This document shows, in pieces, positions 38,701 through 51,789 of a DNA stretch of 64,000 nucleotides. The stretch comes from Meloidogyne chitwoodi (Eukaryota; Nematoda; Chromadorea; Rhabditida; Meloidogynidae). Where the stretch lies: assembly GCA_015183035.1 (NCBI GenBank), contig JACZZP010000002.1:1860001-1924000 (forward strand), in the 5' to 3' direction. A model generated the notes under the pieces. The model had not been told where the DNA came from, made no database searches, and saw only the letters and a list, made by a program, of their open reading frames with translations. Position numbers and translations under genes: made by a program. Position 1 is the stretch's first letter, and every line of letters begins with the position of its first letter.

Positions 38701-41631
38701 ATTATTTAGAAATGTCTAAAATAATTTTAATTATTATATTAAATATTTATAAAATAATTAAAACAATAATAATTAATTTATTTTATTTTATAAAATTAAT
38801 AAATAAAAAAAGGTTAAAAATATCTTCAAAAGGAATAAAAAAATATAATAAAAGACCCAAGAAGAGACACTACTCGCTTTTTATTTTTGGGGATTAAATT
38901 ATTTTTGTAATTTTGAGGGCTTCCTTATTTTTATTATTAATTTTTTTAATTTTAATATTAGATTCTCTTAAATTATATTTTTGTGCAAAAAAAAATATGA
39001 AAAAAATTATTTATTTATTTATTTTTGACTTTTTTTACTTGTAAAAAGATGTTTATAATTAAATCCTTTTATTTAAAAAAAATGAAACATTTGAAAAATA
39101 AGAATAAATTTAAAATAAAATAAAATAAAAAAAAGATTTATTTAATTTTTGTTATCAATTTATTTATTTATTTATTTACTAATTTAATAAATAAAAAAAA
39201 TATATTTAATTAAATAAATAAATATTTTAAATAAATAAATATTTTAAATCATTTTTATTTGTAAATATTTTTTTCAAATTTAATCTAAAAAACAAACAAA
39301 AATATATTTTGGACAAAAATTAAATGTTTCTTTTTTTATTATTATTTAGGTAAAATAAAAATTAAAATAATTTTTTAAATAATTTTAATTTAATAAAATA
39401 AAAATCTGAATATTTTAACAGTAAAAAATAGTTTATAAATTAAATATATATTTACTATTAAAAATTTAAACAAAGTTTTGCTTTATTAATTAATTATTAT
39501 TTAAATGTTAAATAAAATAAAATTGTTAAAATAATTGATTTTTAAATAAATAAATAAATAAATATAATTAAATAAAATAATTAAAATAATCTTTTGTCAA
39601 TTTTATTAAAATAAATATATCTATTTTTATATCTTTAAATATTTATAATGAAAAGAATTCTTCAAATATTCTATTTATTAATGATTATTTAAAGGAATTA
39701 AACAGTTGTTATTTTTATTATTTTTTCTTTTTTTAAATTTAAAATTTTTTTTAAATTTTTAGGTTTTTTTTTAATTTTTTAAAAAAAAGGTAAAGGTTAT
39801 TTTATTTAATAAAAAAAAAAGTTTATAAAAAATTACAAATATTTTTAAATATTTATATTAATATCCTAAAGGCTTATTTTTCTAAATATTTATTTTTTTT
39901 AATTTTGCCATTTTCTTTCTTCTTTTTATAAAAATATGAGGAATAAATATATATTTCTTTTTTAAATATATTATCCTAAAATATTAAATAATTAATTTAA
40001 ATTATTTAAATTAATTTAAATATAAAAATTAATTCTCTAATTTAATTTTTTAAATATTTTACATATTTATAATATTTAAATTATATTTTATAAAAATTTC
40101 AATTTTATTTTAATAATTATTAATTTAAAATTGCAAACATTAAAATAAATAAAAATAGTAAAATAATTATTTATTTAGTCTTATTTTTATCATTTTTTAT
40201 TTTTTTACTAAAAAAAAGAAGATTATTTTAATTATTTGAAAAAAATAATTAAGTCATTTTTTTAAATAAATTAATTTAAAGATTAAAATATAAAAAATAT
40301 TTTAATAATAAATTAAAAATATAATTTTAATTAAAAGTTATATGTTCATTTTTTAGTTAACATTTTAACAAAATGTTGGATAGTAAAAAAGATAAAAAAA
40401 ATTATTTTTATTTAGTAATTTTAATATAAAATTAAATTTAAAATTATTAATTTTCAAATAAATTATTATTTTTATAATAAATTTAAAGAATTTTTAAAAT
40501 ATTTATATATTTTACTATTTTTTAAATAAATTATTTATTTATTTTATTTTTTCTTTTTTATTTTCCCCTTATTTAAATATTTAAATACTTTTTATTTATT
40601 TAAAAATCCTTTAAAAATTTTATAAATATTTTATATATGAGAAGAAGAAGTTAAATAAACGAGAGATGAGACAATTTTTAAAAAAACTATTTTATTTTTA
40701 AATATTTTACTAAAAAATTAATTTATATAAATTTTATTATTTTTTTAATTTTATTTTTAAATTATTATTAAATTATAAATTAATATTCTCTCCCTTTTAA
40801 ATATTTAAAATTAGTAAAATTAAAATCTAATATTTTTAATATTTAATTAATTAATTTATTTTTTAATTAGAAAAAAGTTTAATAAATAAATTTAAAAATA
40901 ATATTATAATTTAAAATTTCTTTCTTTTTTAAATTACTCCCAGAAAAGATTAATAATAATTTTAACAAATAAAGATATATTCTTCAAATAAATAAATGAC
41001 ATTAATTTATTTAAAAATTAAAATTATTTAAAATATTTAAATTATATAATTTTTTAGAAATTGAAGGTGTTAATAAATGTCAACAAAAAATAATATATAA
41101 TCTTTTACTCAAAAATATACAATTAAATAAAAAAATAAAACTGTCACGCAAAGTAAAATAAAACTTTAAAAAAAATTAAATATATTCTCATAAAAATACA
41201 TTTAATTTATTTTTTATATTTTAGGTCACGATTTTTCAGAGAATTATGATTAAATAAATATTTTTTAATATTTTATTAAATTTTATTAAATATTTCTTTT
41301 AATTATTTTAAACGTGTTTTGATAACCAAAAATGGAATAATTAATTGTTATTTAATTTTTTTAAATATTTAACGTAATTTATTTAAATTTAAAATTTAAT
41401 TAAATATTTATTTAATTATTTATTTATTTAATTATTTATTTATTTATTTTTAATAAAATAAATTTAAAAATAATTAAATTTTAATAATATTTTATTTAAA
41501 TAATTTTTAATTTAAATTTAATTCAAAGAGTATATAATATTTATATATTTTGAGGAAATAGTAGAAACAAAAATTAATTAATTAATTAATTATTATTTTA
41601 TTACAGATTTTTAATTAAAAAAATTAAATTA
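38701..41631. other. A+T desert, ~2.9 kb, no gene
   Basis: Almost pure A/T with very few G or C. Only TTTA/TTAA repeats and homopolymers. A 61-codon open stretch at 38712-38897 is probably chance. It may act as a spacer, matrix-attachment or replication-prone region; nothing specific can be read. Confidence 0.6.
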
Positions 41632-42069
41632 ATGAATAATTTAAAATATTATTTTATTTATTTAATTTTTTGTTTTTTTCTCCTTCAAATAATTAAATGT
41701 CAAACAAGTAAATGGATTGCCAAAAATGAAATTAATAATAATAATGATGAAAATGATGATAAAAAAATAATAAATAATATGGAAACATTGGATAATTCAT
41801 TACTTCCTTATGTTATTGGTTGGTCACCTGAAAATGAAGTTATTTATTTTTTAAAAAATAAATAAATTAATTAATTTAAATTTTAATTATAATTCAGTGG
41901 ACAATGGACCCTTTACGTCTTAAAAAATGGTCAACACAATTACGATATGGAAAAAGGGCTGTTTCAGCATTTCGTAGATCTCCTTGGTCTAGTCAAGTTA
42001 GGTAATAAATATATTTTAATTAATTAATTTAAATAAAATAAATTTATTTTATTTTTCAGATTTGGTTAA
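41632..42069 (+). CDS. FMRFamide-like (RY/RF-amide) neuropeptide precursor
   Basis: Three exons: 41632-41838, 41898-42001 and a 10-nt last exon 42060-42069. Exon 1 begins with a signal peptide, MNNLKYYFIYLIFCFFLLQI then IKCQ. The join reads SPENE-WTMDPLRLKKWSTQLRYGKR, where KK and KR are dibasic cleavage sites and the G is an amide donor, so a product WSTQLRY-amide is expected. After KR comes AVSAFRRSPWSSQV; then AG|A spans the last intron to give R, followed by F, G and stop: a second peptide ending QVRF-amide. Donor GTAATA and acceptor TTTTTCAG are both strong. Known: FLP/NPF-type precursors such as flp-34 carry one LRYG and one LRFG peptide; the family assignment here is inference. Acts as a secreted ligand of neuropeptide GPCRs. 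Short for an FLP precursor, with only two peptides. Confidence 0.82.
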
Positions 42070-42807
42070 AAATTATTTAAAATAAAAGTATATTAAATAA
42101 ATAATAGAAGAAAAAGAAAATTGAAATTAATATTATTTAAAAATTATTAAAAATCTCAGAATATCTACTTTAACTCTTTTTTAAAAAATATAAATTCATT
42201 ATTATATTTTAATTAATGAATAAATTTGATAAAATTTAAAATAAATTTTTATAATTATTTTTAAAAATTAATTTAAATATATTTATTTACTTATATTATT
42301 ATTATTTTAAATATTATTTTATTTTAAATTTAAATCTTTATTTAAAAAAAAATATCGTCTTATTATTTCCCTTTTTTTATAATTTTTTAAAGTTAACAAA
42401 AAATAAAGTTTCTTGCTGTTCTGAATGCCAAGAAATAAAATAAAATGTTCTCAAAAATATTTAAAAAAGAGGAATGCCATTCTAACCAAATAAATCAATA
42501 AATATTTTTAAAAAGTGCCGGTTGAATATTTTTTTATTTTTTTACTAAGCGGCTGAAAGCTAAAAATAAGAGAAAAATAAGTAAGAAATATTTTTTCTTT
42601 CTTCTTCACAAATAATAAATAATATTATTCTATATTGGCAATATAGTAGTAAAGCTTATTGTTAGCAATGCCAACTTCTTTTATTTATTTTTTTATTGGT
42701 TTTTATAAAATGACGTTTTTTTTAAAAAATAAATTTAATTTTAACAAATAAAAATATTATTTATTATTAAAAACAATATTTATTTAATAATTATTTTAGT
42801 TAAATAA
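42070..42807. other. Intergenic spacer
   Basis: No gene seen. TTATTTTAG at 42791-42799 just before the next ATG resembles a trans-splice acceptor. Confidence 0.45.
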
Positions 42808-45800
42808 ATGGATCAATTAAATATTAATTTTTTTGGTCGGATAATTCCCAAAGATGTTTTTTTTGTTAGACTTTTTTATTTACTTTATTTTGCATCATTT
42901 GGTTCATTATTTCCTTTATTAGCTATTTATTTTAAACAACTTGGACTTTCAGCTGTAATTTAAATTTTAAAAATAATTTTAATTGAATATTTTTAAATTA
43001 TTTATTCAAATATTAAAATAAAATAATTATAAAAAATATTACAAAATTTTACTTTCTATTAGAATAAAAATTTAATTTATTTTTTAAAGGCACAAGCGGG
43101 AATTCTTTTAGGCTCTAGACCTATCGTTGAATTTGGTTTTATTTTTAAATTAATTAATTTATTTTTTAATTTTAAAGTTGCAAGTCCATTCTGGGGGAGT
43201 TTTGCTTATCGTTTTAAAAAAGGTTAAAATTAATTTAAATAAATTAATTAATTTAAATAAATTAATTTTAAAGTTAAACTTCTTTTATTATTTTCTGTTG
43301 TATCGATGATCGTTTTTACTTTAGCTATTGGTTTTGTACAGCCATTAACTCCGTAATATTTTTTATATTAATTAATTTATTTATTTATTAAGATATTGTG
43401 TTGTTCTTGATACTAATAATACTGGGGGTGAATGTAAATTTTTAGTCCCAGCAAGTAAAATAATTAGAGGTTATTAATTAATTAATTATATAAAAATATT
43501 ATTTAATTTTAGGTGGTGCATTAGGTTATATTAAAAAAGTTGCTGATATTGGAAAAAGACGAAAAAGAGGTGTGAAATTAATTAAATAAATTTAAAAATA
43601 AATAAATTAATTATTTTTAGATATTCTTTCAATTATTGATCTTTCAACATTTGATAATAATGATGATTTTGTTTATGGAAAAGCACCAGAATATATTACT
43701 AAAGAAAAGGTTAATTTAAATAATACTAATTTTATTTTAAATATTAGGTCTGTGATTATGATGAAAATCTTTATGGAGTACTTGTATCTCCTCCACACAG
43801 CACAGTTAATATATTTTTAAAATAAATTTATTTTTTATTTTTAAGAGAGTATATCGAGAACAGGCTGTAGAACAAGCATTTATGTTACTTTGGTTACTTA
43901 TTGCATTGGGGGAATTTTTTTGTAAAAATTTTTTAAAATTTATTTAAATATATTAGCAATATTTTAGCTTCTCCAACACTGCCACTTGCTGGTTTTTTTA
44001 ATTTTTTTAAAAATATTTAATTTAATAAATATTATTTTTATTTATTTAGATAGTTATACATTAAGCTTAGTTTCTGAAACTCCAAAAGAATTTGGAAAAT
44101 TTCGTCTTTATGGAAGTGCTGGTTGGGGATTTTCAATGCTTTTAATGGGTATTGGACTTGATTTTTCTGATACTTTTCATAATCATCCCTGTCCTACTAA
44201 AAATACTACAGAACGTAATTATACCTTGTAAGAATATTTTTATTTTAATTATATATAAAATTATTTTCTTACCTTTTTTATCAACCAAAAATTTATAAAT
44301 TAATTATTTGTATTCATATAAAATTAAAAACAAAAAAATAATTAAATTAAAAGTTGTATAATAATTAATTATATGTAAAGAGATATATTAATTACCTAAT
44401 ATTATAGAGATATAATTAATTTAATTATATTAATATTTAGATGTTTTGTAACATGTACATTATTTGCTTTAACTTCAATGGCTATAATTACACAATTTCA
44501 ATTTCCTCAATCTTCAGAACAACACAGAACAGTATTTATTTAAAAATAATATTAATAATAATATTATAGGATGAAGTTAATGGTTTAGTTATGGATACAA
44601 GAATTGAAGAGGTTTTCTTTTTTAATTAATAAATTTAAAAAATATATAATAAATTTATTTATTATTTATAGGTTGATCCTACTGTTGCTCAAAAAACACG
44701 TGCAAAGCAATTAAATGTATTTAATTATTAATAAAATAATTTTTAAAATTTATTTATTTTTTTACGTATTTTTTGTCTTATTTTATTTAAAAATTGGGGA
44801 AATTATAAAACATTAATAAATAGATCATTTACTTCTTTTTCTACTTTTTTCTTTAAATATATTCCCCAATTTATCTGATAAATATTTTTAATTTTTAAAT
44901 TAATATATATAAGAGGCCAAATAATGTAAAATTATATTTTATATAATTAAATTTAAATTAATTTTTTAGGCAAAAACAGAAGAGGGAATAGATTGGAAAA
45001 ATGCATTAAAATCAATGTTAAAAAATATTCATTTTATTGCTTTTTTACTTGGAATTATTTGTATTGGTTTTGGTGCTGGAAATGTTTTTGCTTTTCTTTT
45101 TTGGCATTTACAAGATTTAGGAGGTTCTCCTTCACTTTTTGGAATTGCTTCAGTTGCTAATCATGCAGCTGAAATTTGTTCATTTTTTTATGCTTTTAAA
45201 GTTATTAATAAATATGGATATATTAAAGTATTTTTTAATATTTATTTAAATAATTAATTTTTTCCAGACTTTATATATGTGTTTAGGTATTAATGTTATT
45301 CGTTTTTTAATACTTTCTTGGATTTCAAATCCTTGGTATGTTGAGAAAATAATTAAATAAATAATTTTGACTTAATTTATAAGAATATTCAAGGGTTATC
45401 CTTATTAACTATTATATCAATTATTAAGATGTCCTTATAATTAGAGTTATCCGTAATAATTATTTAAATAAAAACCAAATCAAAATATCTAAAAAATTTT
45501 ATTTAAATTTATTTTCATTGTTTTTAGGTTGGTACTTCCTCTTCAAATACTTCAAGGTACTGTACATTCAATTAGTTGGGCTATGGCTACTTCTTATGTT
45601 TCAAGTAAAATTAATTTTTATTAAATTTTAAATTTATTCTAATTTTTTTAGTTGTTTCTCCACCTCATTTAAAAGGAAATAGTCAGCATATTTTAACAAT
45701 TCTGTAAGATATTTTTAATTAAACAAAATTTATTTTATTATTATTTTATGTGACCCTTTCCTCTATATGAGTATCAAAAATTAAATAAGGACAGAAATAT

Positions 45801-46435
45801 TATTTTTTAATATTTAAATAAAATTAATCTCGTTTAATATTGTATTTTTAAGGTTGCTGTTTTATTAAATAAATTTATTATTAAAAAATATTTTAAAAAA
45901 ACCTATATTTTATGACACAGAAAAATACCCAACATCTATTTTTTAATTATTTTATTTTTTTACAAATAATTTCAATTTTTGTTTTAATAGTTATCATGGT
46001 CTAGGACGTGGTATAGGTCCAATAATTGGTGGATTTTTTATTCGTTCATATGGAACTCGTGCTTGGTTTGCTCTTTTATCTGTTATTACCCTTTGCGTTT
46101 TGGGAGTTTTTTATTCTGTTAATTTAAAATTAAAAAATGCAGCAGTTAAATATGGGGGATTTGATGCTTTTGATGATGAAGTTGGGGGAGGAGGCAATCT
46201 TGGTAAAATTAAATTTTTATTTATTTTTTAAATTAATAATTTTCTTCCTTTTGTAGCTCCCCAAGGATTGCCAATGCATCGATTTGGTGATAATAAAATA
46301 ACTGAGGCATTTAACCAAACACCTGTTAACAGCCAAAGCTATGGAGCTTTAGATGGTATGCCAACAACAAATGGAATTAATACTAGAGATGAACGTGATG
46401 ATGCTTATGATAGATATGTTACTGGAAGAAATTGA
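42808..46435 (+). CDS. mfsd-6: MFSD6-type major-facilitator transporter
   Basis: Multi-exon plus-strand gene. From 42808: MDQLNINFFGRIIPKDVFFV, SLFPLLAIYFKQLGLSA, AQAGILLGSRPIVEFVASPF, WGSFAYRFKK, VVSMIVFTLAIGFVQP, an extracellular loop with dibasic runs (GKRRKRDILSIIDLSTF), EQAFMLLWLLIALGEFF, SPTLPLADSYTLSLV, KFRLYGSAGWGFSMLLMGIG, later FGAGNVFAFLFWHLQDLGGS, LVLPLQILQGTVHSISWAMA, YHGLGRGIGPIIGGFF and a cytoplasmic tail ending YDRYVTGRN. The A-D-S-Y-T-L-S-L and GSAGWG blocks are typical of MFSD6. About 12 helices. Known: MFSD6 proteins are conserved membrane transporters with roles reported in nematode neuromuscular function; substrate unknown. Introns contain small hairpins (near 44790-44880). 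No disruption seen. Confidence 0.88.
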
Positions 46436-47409
46436 AATATTAAATATTTAAAGTTAAAATAATTAAAAAATGCAATAAATAATAGAGGTCTAAGCGAAAC
46501 TACTTAATCAAGCAAAAACTAGTAAATCCAAAAATATTCGGAATTTCTGAGTACTCTGACCTCTATTAAATAAATAATTTACGTAATAAAGTAGAAGTAA
46601 TTTCCCTTAATGATAATTAATAGAATGATTTTAAGCCTCACCAAAAGGCAAAGCAATTCCAAAATTTACCAAGTCGCCACTTTTTTAAGGGCTGGAACAT
46701 TTAGTACCTTAAACTTGGGTAATTAAACCGAAGATGTTAGCAAAAGTTGAAAACATAAGCAGAGAAAACAAATAAATTTCAGGCGAGAAATAAAAGACAT
46801 GTAATTTTATAACTGTGATGTTATAAACTCTAACAGTCATACACTCTCTCTTTTTCTTTTACGTTCTCTAATTACTTTATCTTTAGTAATAATGTCCAGT
46901 TGGAGAAAATAAACGAAACACCAAAACTTTAAAAATATTTGTCTAATAAATAAATACAGCAAAAATACGAACAAAAAATAAAAAATATATAGTTATTTTA
47001 GAAGATACGAATGGTTAAATATTTTCAAAAATTCAGAAAAAGCTTGATTTAAGTTCATATTATGATGAAAATTAAAAAATATTTACTAGAGATTTTAAAA
47101 AGAAATATCAGAAAAACTATTCCCTGTGTTCACATTACCCACAACAAGTCATATTTTCTTATTTAATGTATTTAAATATAACCAGGGCTTTCAGATCTGA
47201 GGATTTATTCTCCTTCTTCTCTCCATATGCCATTGACATTATAATTAAGTTTTAAAATATTTTAATTAAAATAATACGATTTAGTGATTTATTTACAATT
47301 AAGTAATTGTAGATTTTTAATAAGCTTTAATTTCAACAACACCTCTTGATGATTTTTTAATTTAATTTCTTTTTTTTATGTCTCCCTCACAAAATCCCCT
47401 TCCAACACA
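46436..47409. other. Intergenic spacer between convergent genes
   Basis: Includes a short inverted pair ATAGAGGTC / GACCTCTAT at about 46481 and 46558. On the minus strand a 20-codon open patch (MSMAYGEKKENKSSDLKAL) lies at about 47195-47240; it has no Ig-like sequence and cannot be tied to the SH3-DH-PH gene. Confidence 0.45.
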
Positions 47410-49492
47410 TTACCCACCCATAGCTCGTTGTTGCATTTGACAAATATCATTAATCCAAACAAGACATACAATCTCTGCTTCTTCATTGTTTTCACGACGA
47501 GTCCTAAATAAATAGCTTGGCAATTCTTTGTTTGAATCATTTGGAGCTAAAACGAGAGTTAAAGTTTCAGTTGTATGTTTACGAACAGTGCTATAGTTAT
47601 TTAACTGTAAAATAATTATAAAATATTAATTAATTTATTTTTTAATTTTTTATATTTTACTTTAATAGTAGCATAGTGTCTAAACAATATTTCAGAATTA
47701 ATCTCCTCTTTTATCGTTATTAAAATAATATTATTAAAAAGAAATATATATTTATCTCCCCCATCAGTATTATTATTACAATCACCATCCTCCCAAACTT
47801 GAAATAATTCCTAAAATAAATTTTAAAAAATAATTTATTTTTAATTTTATTTTAATTACATGTCTATAAATATGCCCAAGTGAATTAACATCCTCAGAAT
47901 ATCCAACAATTAATTTTGTAAAGTCGGGTTCTTTGGCATGCTGTTCCAATAATAGTAGAAAATTTAAACATTTTTTTACTTCTTCAGTACAATAATTTTG
48001 AGTTTTGTTTATTAATTCCTTTAAAAATATTTTTTTTTAATAATTTTATTTAAATATCAAATTACTTTAAAAAAGTCTTCATAATATCTAATTCTGTTAG
48101 GAATTAATTCAAGATAATCAGTATATTGTTTTATTGTGCTCTGCTTTGAACGAATCTCCTTTTTAGAATTTTAATTTAAAATTTAATTAATTAAAAACCT
48201 CCAAAAATTGAGAAATAACATCAACATGTTGGCATAGTCTTAAAGCATTTTCTAATTCTTTTAAAAATGGTAAATGTATTTCTTTAAAATTATTTTCTAG
48301 ACTGAAAAATATTTCTGCAAAATTGGTTATATCTTCTGAACATTCTTTTATTGCCTTGAGAAAAATACTGAAAAAACAATAATAATAATGACATTTAACA
48401 GAATAAATAAAATAAAAACAGGTTATAAGGACATTTAAAGTGTAAGTTTCCTTATAACCGGAGTTTATTGTAAAATACTTAAATGTTATAAAAAATGTAT
48501 TTTTTGAAATATTAATAATCAAAAAGAATCTCACTTTAAATGAAAATTATAAAGCAATTCTATGTTTGAGACTAACAATTCTTTTTGCCTTTCTTTTACT
48601 GCCTGTGGAACTTTTGATGATTTTTCTTTATCATTTTCTTCTTCTATTACCTTAACATAATAATCTAATGCCAATTTTAATTCTCCAATAAATTCTTCTT
48701 CAGTTTGGAGTAATTTTTTAATACTGTATTTTTCACTTGAATCTCGTTGTAAAGAATAATATCTAGTGGGAGATGTAAAATAATAGCCTGGAACGAAGCC
48801 AATAGATGGAGGTTTAGTCTATAATATTATTAAATCTTTTAAAATATAATTTAATATAATAATTGGAGCGGCGGATCAAAAAATGCCATGAGCAAATATA
48901 AAAAAATTCCCTGAGGGAAAACAATTTATTTTTCATCTATCAAACAACCTTTGTTCTCACTAGCCATGCTTCTGGATTATTATTATCTAAAACTTCAACA
49001 CATTGCCCTTCATCTAAATTAAATAAACTTTTTTCTTCATCTTCTTCTTCCTTTTGAGGCAAATAATCATTAATAGTAATAAAAATTTTAAATGTACGTG
49101 GAACATTTTCTAAATTTAAAATTTGTTGATTATTTTGATTTTCATTTTCTTTTTTAATTTCTTTAACATTTTCATCAGTTTTTTCAGTTGCAATTTTCTT
49201 TTTTATTATTTTTATTGTTTTTGGTTTATTTTCTGTACTTTTCTCTTCATCTTTTTTTAAAGTTTCATTTGTTTTGTTTATGCTATTCTCATTTTTATTA
49301 ATCTCATTTGTTGATGTTTTTGTTGTTGCTTTGGTAATAGGTTTAATATTTGGTGAAGATTTATATTTTTCTTCTTCTGCACCGAAACGTCTATAAATTA
49401 ATAAAAATAATATTTTAATTTTTAATTTAAATTTACTTCAAATTTTCAACTTTTCGTTCAATCTGACGCTGTTTTCTTGAGATCTTGTCCAT
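47410..49492 (-). CDS. unc-89: SH3-DH-PH RhoGEF matching the N-terminus of UNC-89/obscurin
   Basis: Start at 49492: MDKISRKQRQIERKVENLK, similar to the UNC-89 start, then RFGAEEEKY and a Lys/Thr/Glu-rich linker. SH3: FKIFITINDYLPQKEEED, LDEGQCVEVLDNNNPEAWLV, RTKPPSIGFVPGYYF. DH (RhoGEF): KKLLQTEEEFIGELKLALDY, SKVPQAVKERQKELL, NIELLYNFHLK, then exons with LENNFKEIHLPFLKELENAL and LIPNRIRYYEDFFKELINKT. PH: LFQVWEDGDCNNN, KYIFLFNNIILITIKE, YATIKLNNYSTV, ending CLVWINDICQMQQRAMGG then stop at 47410. Known: in UNC-89 this module precedes about 50 Ig domains in the muscle M-line and activates Rho. No Ig or kinase exons follow here, and 42.8-46.4 kb is taken by another gene. A donor-like GGGTAATG overlaps the stop, so continuation cannot be excluded. 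Head identity firm; stand-alone status inferred. Confidence 0.86.
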
Positions 49493-50132
49493 TTTTGAAT
49501 TTTTTGATAAATATTATTTAGCTTAAAAAATAAATTTATAAATAGTAAATAATAAAAAAATGAGTTTTTTAATAATATTTTTCAGTTTTTAAACTTAAAC
49601 ACATTTTCAAAATTATAGACAAAATTGGGAACATATGGGGCCGGAACAAGGAAATAAATGACAAAATAAATTTAAAAAAATTTTTCTGATTGACAAAAAT
49701 AGATTAAATAAAATTTGAGCTTTAAAAAAAGTATTTTTTCAATTTACGTCATCAAAAGATAGACTTATACCCTCGGGGCATGTAATCTATAATGACTTGT
49801 TAATTTTGTTAAAATATTTTAAATTTATTTTAATCATTAATCGATGTTTTTTAGTTATTTCATGCATTTGTCACTTAATTTTCATTTTAATTACCAAACA
49901 GATGTTTCTCATACCTTCTGAACTTTTTTATTTTTACTTTGATGTGGCACCTGTCGTTTCCACCCTTCAAGTAAATTAAATAAAATACAAAAGAGTAAAA
50001 CTAATACTCTAAATATTTTTACAGTTTGTAAAAAAAAAAAGAAAGTTTACCAATTGTAAAACAATTAAGTTTTATTTTTACATATTCTACATATACATTA
50101 TAAATAAATAAAATATTATTGTTTTAATACAA
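49493..50132. other. Intergenic spacer
   Basis: Promoter side of the SH3-DH-PH gene and 3' side of the first poly-Cys gene. A GC-richer patch CCCTCGGGGCATGTAATC at about 49771. A 60-codon hydrophobic plus-strand open stretch (49797-49979) has no support. Confidence 0.45.
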
Positions 50133-50916
50133 TTATTTCATTGCACTCCTCTTTCGACGTCTTCTGCATCCATATCCAGTACCTATATTAAAAAAATAAA
50201 TTATAATTAAAAATTTTATTCACAGCCAGTGCAAGTAGGACAACACCGACAACAACACGAAGGTCGAATGCAAATATTAAGTCCACAACCACAACAACAT
50301 GGACGACCTTAATTTATAAAATTATTTTATTTAAATATTAAGTCAAAAACATACAGCAACAACAACCACCGCCTCCTCCACAACAACCACAACAACAAGG
50401 TTGGCCTAAAAATTATTTTAAATAATTTTTAAAAATTATTTTAAAATAATTTACAACAACAACAAGGCTGACAACAGCAACAACAATTACGCCTTTTTCT
50501 TTTAATATCAAGAACAGCAGAATTATTATCAAAAGAACTTTGAATAGGGCAAGGATTTGTTGGAGGACATCCAAGTTCTGGAGGAACTGGCAATATTGGT
50601 GATAATGCTAAAAAATTTCAATTTGTAAAAAAAGTTTGAAGAGTTTTACAATTTGTAAAAAAAGTTTTATGTAAATACCAAAAAGGGCTGCAGGAAACTT
50701 TAATTCTCTCCCAGTTTCTCGTTGTGGTAAGCATGCTTGAAATGATGGTAATGATAATAATTGTTTTCCCAAGGCAGTATTTTGTGATGCAATAAGAAAA
50801 CCGCTTGTTGGTTGTGGTGTTTGACTAAGTTGAATAATTTGAACAGGAATTGCAAAACAAAATTTGTTAATAAATAAAAGATGAATAAATTTAATTATTA
50901 TTAATTTATTGTTCAT
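50133..50916 (-). CDS. Secreted poly-cysteine protein A
   Basis: Five exons on the minus strand, all joins in phase. Exon 1 from 50916: signal peptide MNNKLIIIKFIHLLFINKFC then FAIPVQIIQLSQTPQPT and PAALF. Exon 2: ALSPILPVPPELGCPPTNPC, LDIKRKRRNCCCCQPCCC. Exon 3: CQPCCCGCCGGGGGCCCC. Exon 4: CRPCCCGCGLNICIRPSC then CCRCCPTCTG. Exon 5: CTGYGCRRRRKRSAMK, stop at 50133. A propeptide-like region ending in a KRKRR furin-type site precedes the cysteine-rich mature part. Close relative of the gene at 51790-52528, same strand, so a tandem duplication. Known families with such Cys runs include metal-binding and cuticle or eggshell cross-linking proteins; none is specifically matched. Confidence 0.78.
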
Positions 50917-51789
50917 TTATTATTATTTATTAATTTTTTGGAAAATTAAAAAATAATATTATTCCTTAAAATTTAAAAGTGTGTCATTAAAATTGGTTGT
51001 GGATCATTTTTAAATACATAGTTTTTATAATTAATTTTAATGCCCATTTTCTTTTCTCAATTTTATTGTTTTTCATTGTTATAATTTAACGAATTTTTTT
51101 GTTTATTAAAAAGGAAAAGAATCCAAAAAAATTAAAAAAGAAAAATACAAAGCCTCTACAAATTAATAAAGAAAGTAAATTATTAGGACAATTGCAAGAT
51201 TTTTGTTTCGATAAAAAAACTATTATTTTTACAACACGAAATTTTAATAACTATGAACAATAAAACAAATATATTCATTTTCTAGGATAGGAGAAAAAAT
51301 TATTATGTTATTCCAAACTTGTTTTCAAATGTTCAAAACTTTAAGTTCGCAAACTTAAATTATAAGATTATTTAGTTCTCTTAGTAAAAAGAACTTAAGA
51401 AAAATTTAAGTACTATTCTGAGTTAAAACTTCTAATATACTACAACGTGAAGATATGTGTTTGTGTTGAAGAGTTTGTAGTGCAAGTTTACAAACTTTGA
51501 TTTTAGAAAATATTAAAAGATTGAAGATACGCCTCCTGGGACCAAGTTTGATTTTTTTTAACATTTTTTTATTTGTTATAAAAATAATTAAACGATAATT
51601 TCATAAAGTTTGCGTTGAAAGTTTAAGCATAAATATAAGTTTTGTTATTGGATTTTATTAAGGTCAAAATCATTTTTACAAATATAAATATTTTTATTTT
51701 TAAAGATATAAGTTATTTATTTAATATAATTTATTCATAATAATTTAAATGGATATATGTAGGTATTTAAAGTTATATATAATTTTTAT
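50917..51789. other. Spacer between the two poly-Cys genes
   Basis: A+T rich with slightly more G/C than the desert. Contains motifs built on AGTTTGCAAACTT-like sequence (near 51340-51360). No gene seen. Confidence 0.45.

Noticed and set aside
38712..38897. 61-codon Ile/Lys-rich small protein
   Set aside because: Lies in the A+T desert, no convincing signal peptide or cleavage pattern; cannot be told from chance.
49797..49979. 60-codon hydrophobic plus-strand frame
   Set aside because: Single unspliced stretch in a promoter region without family motif.
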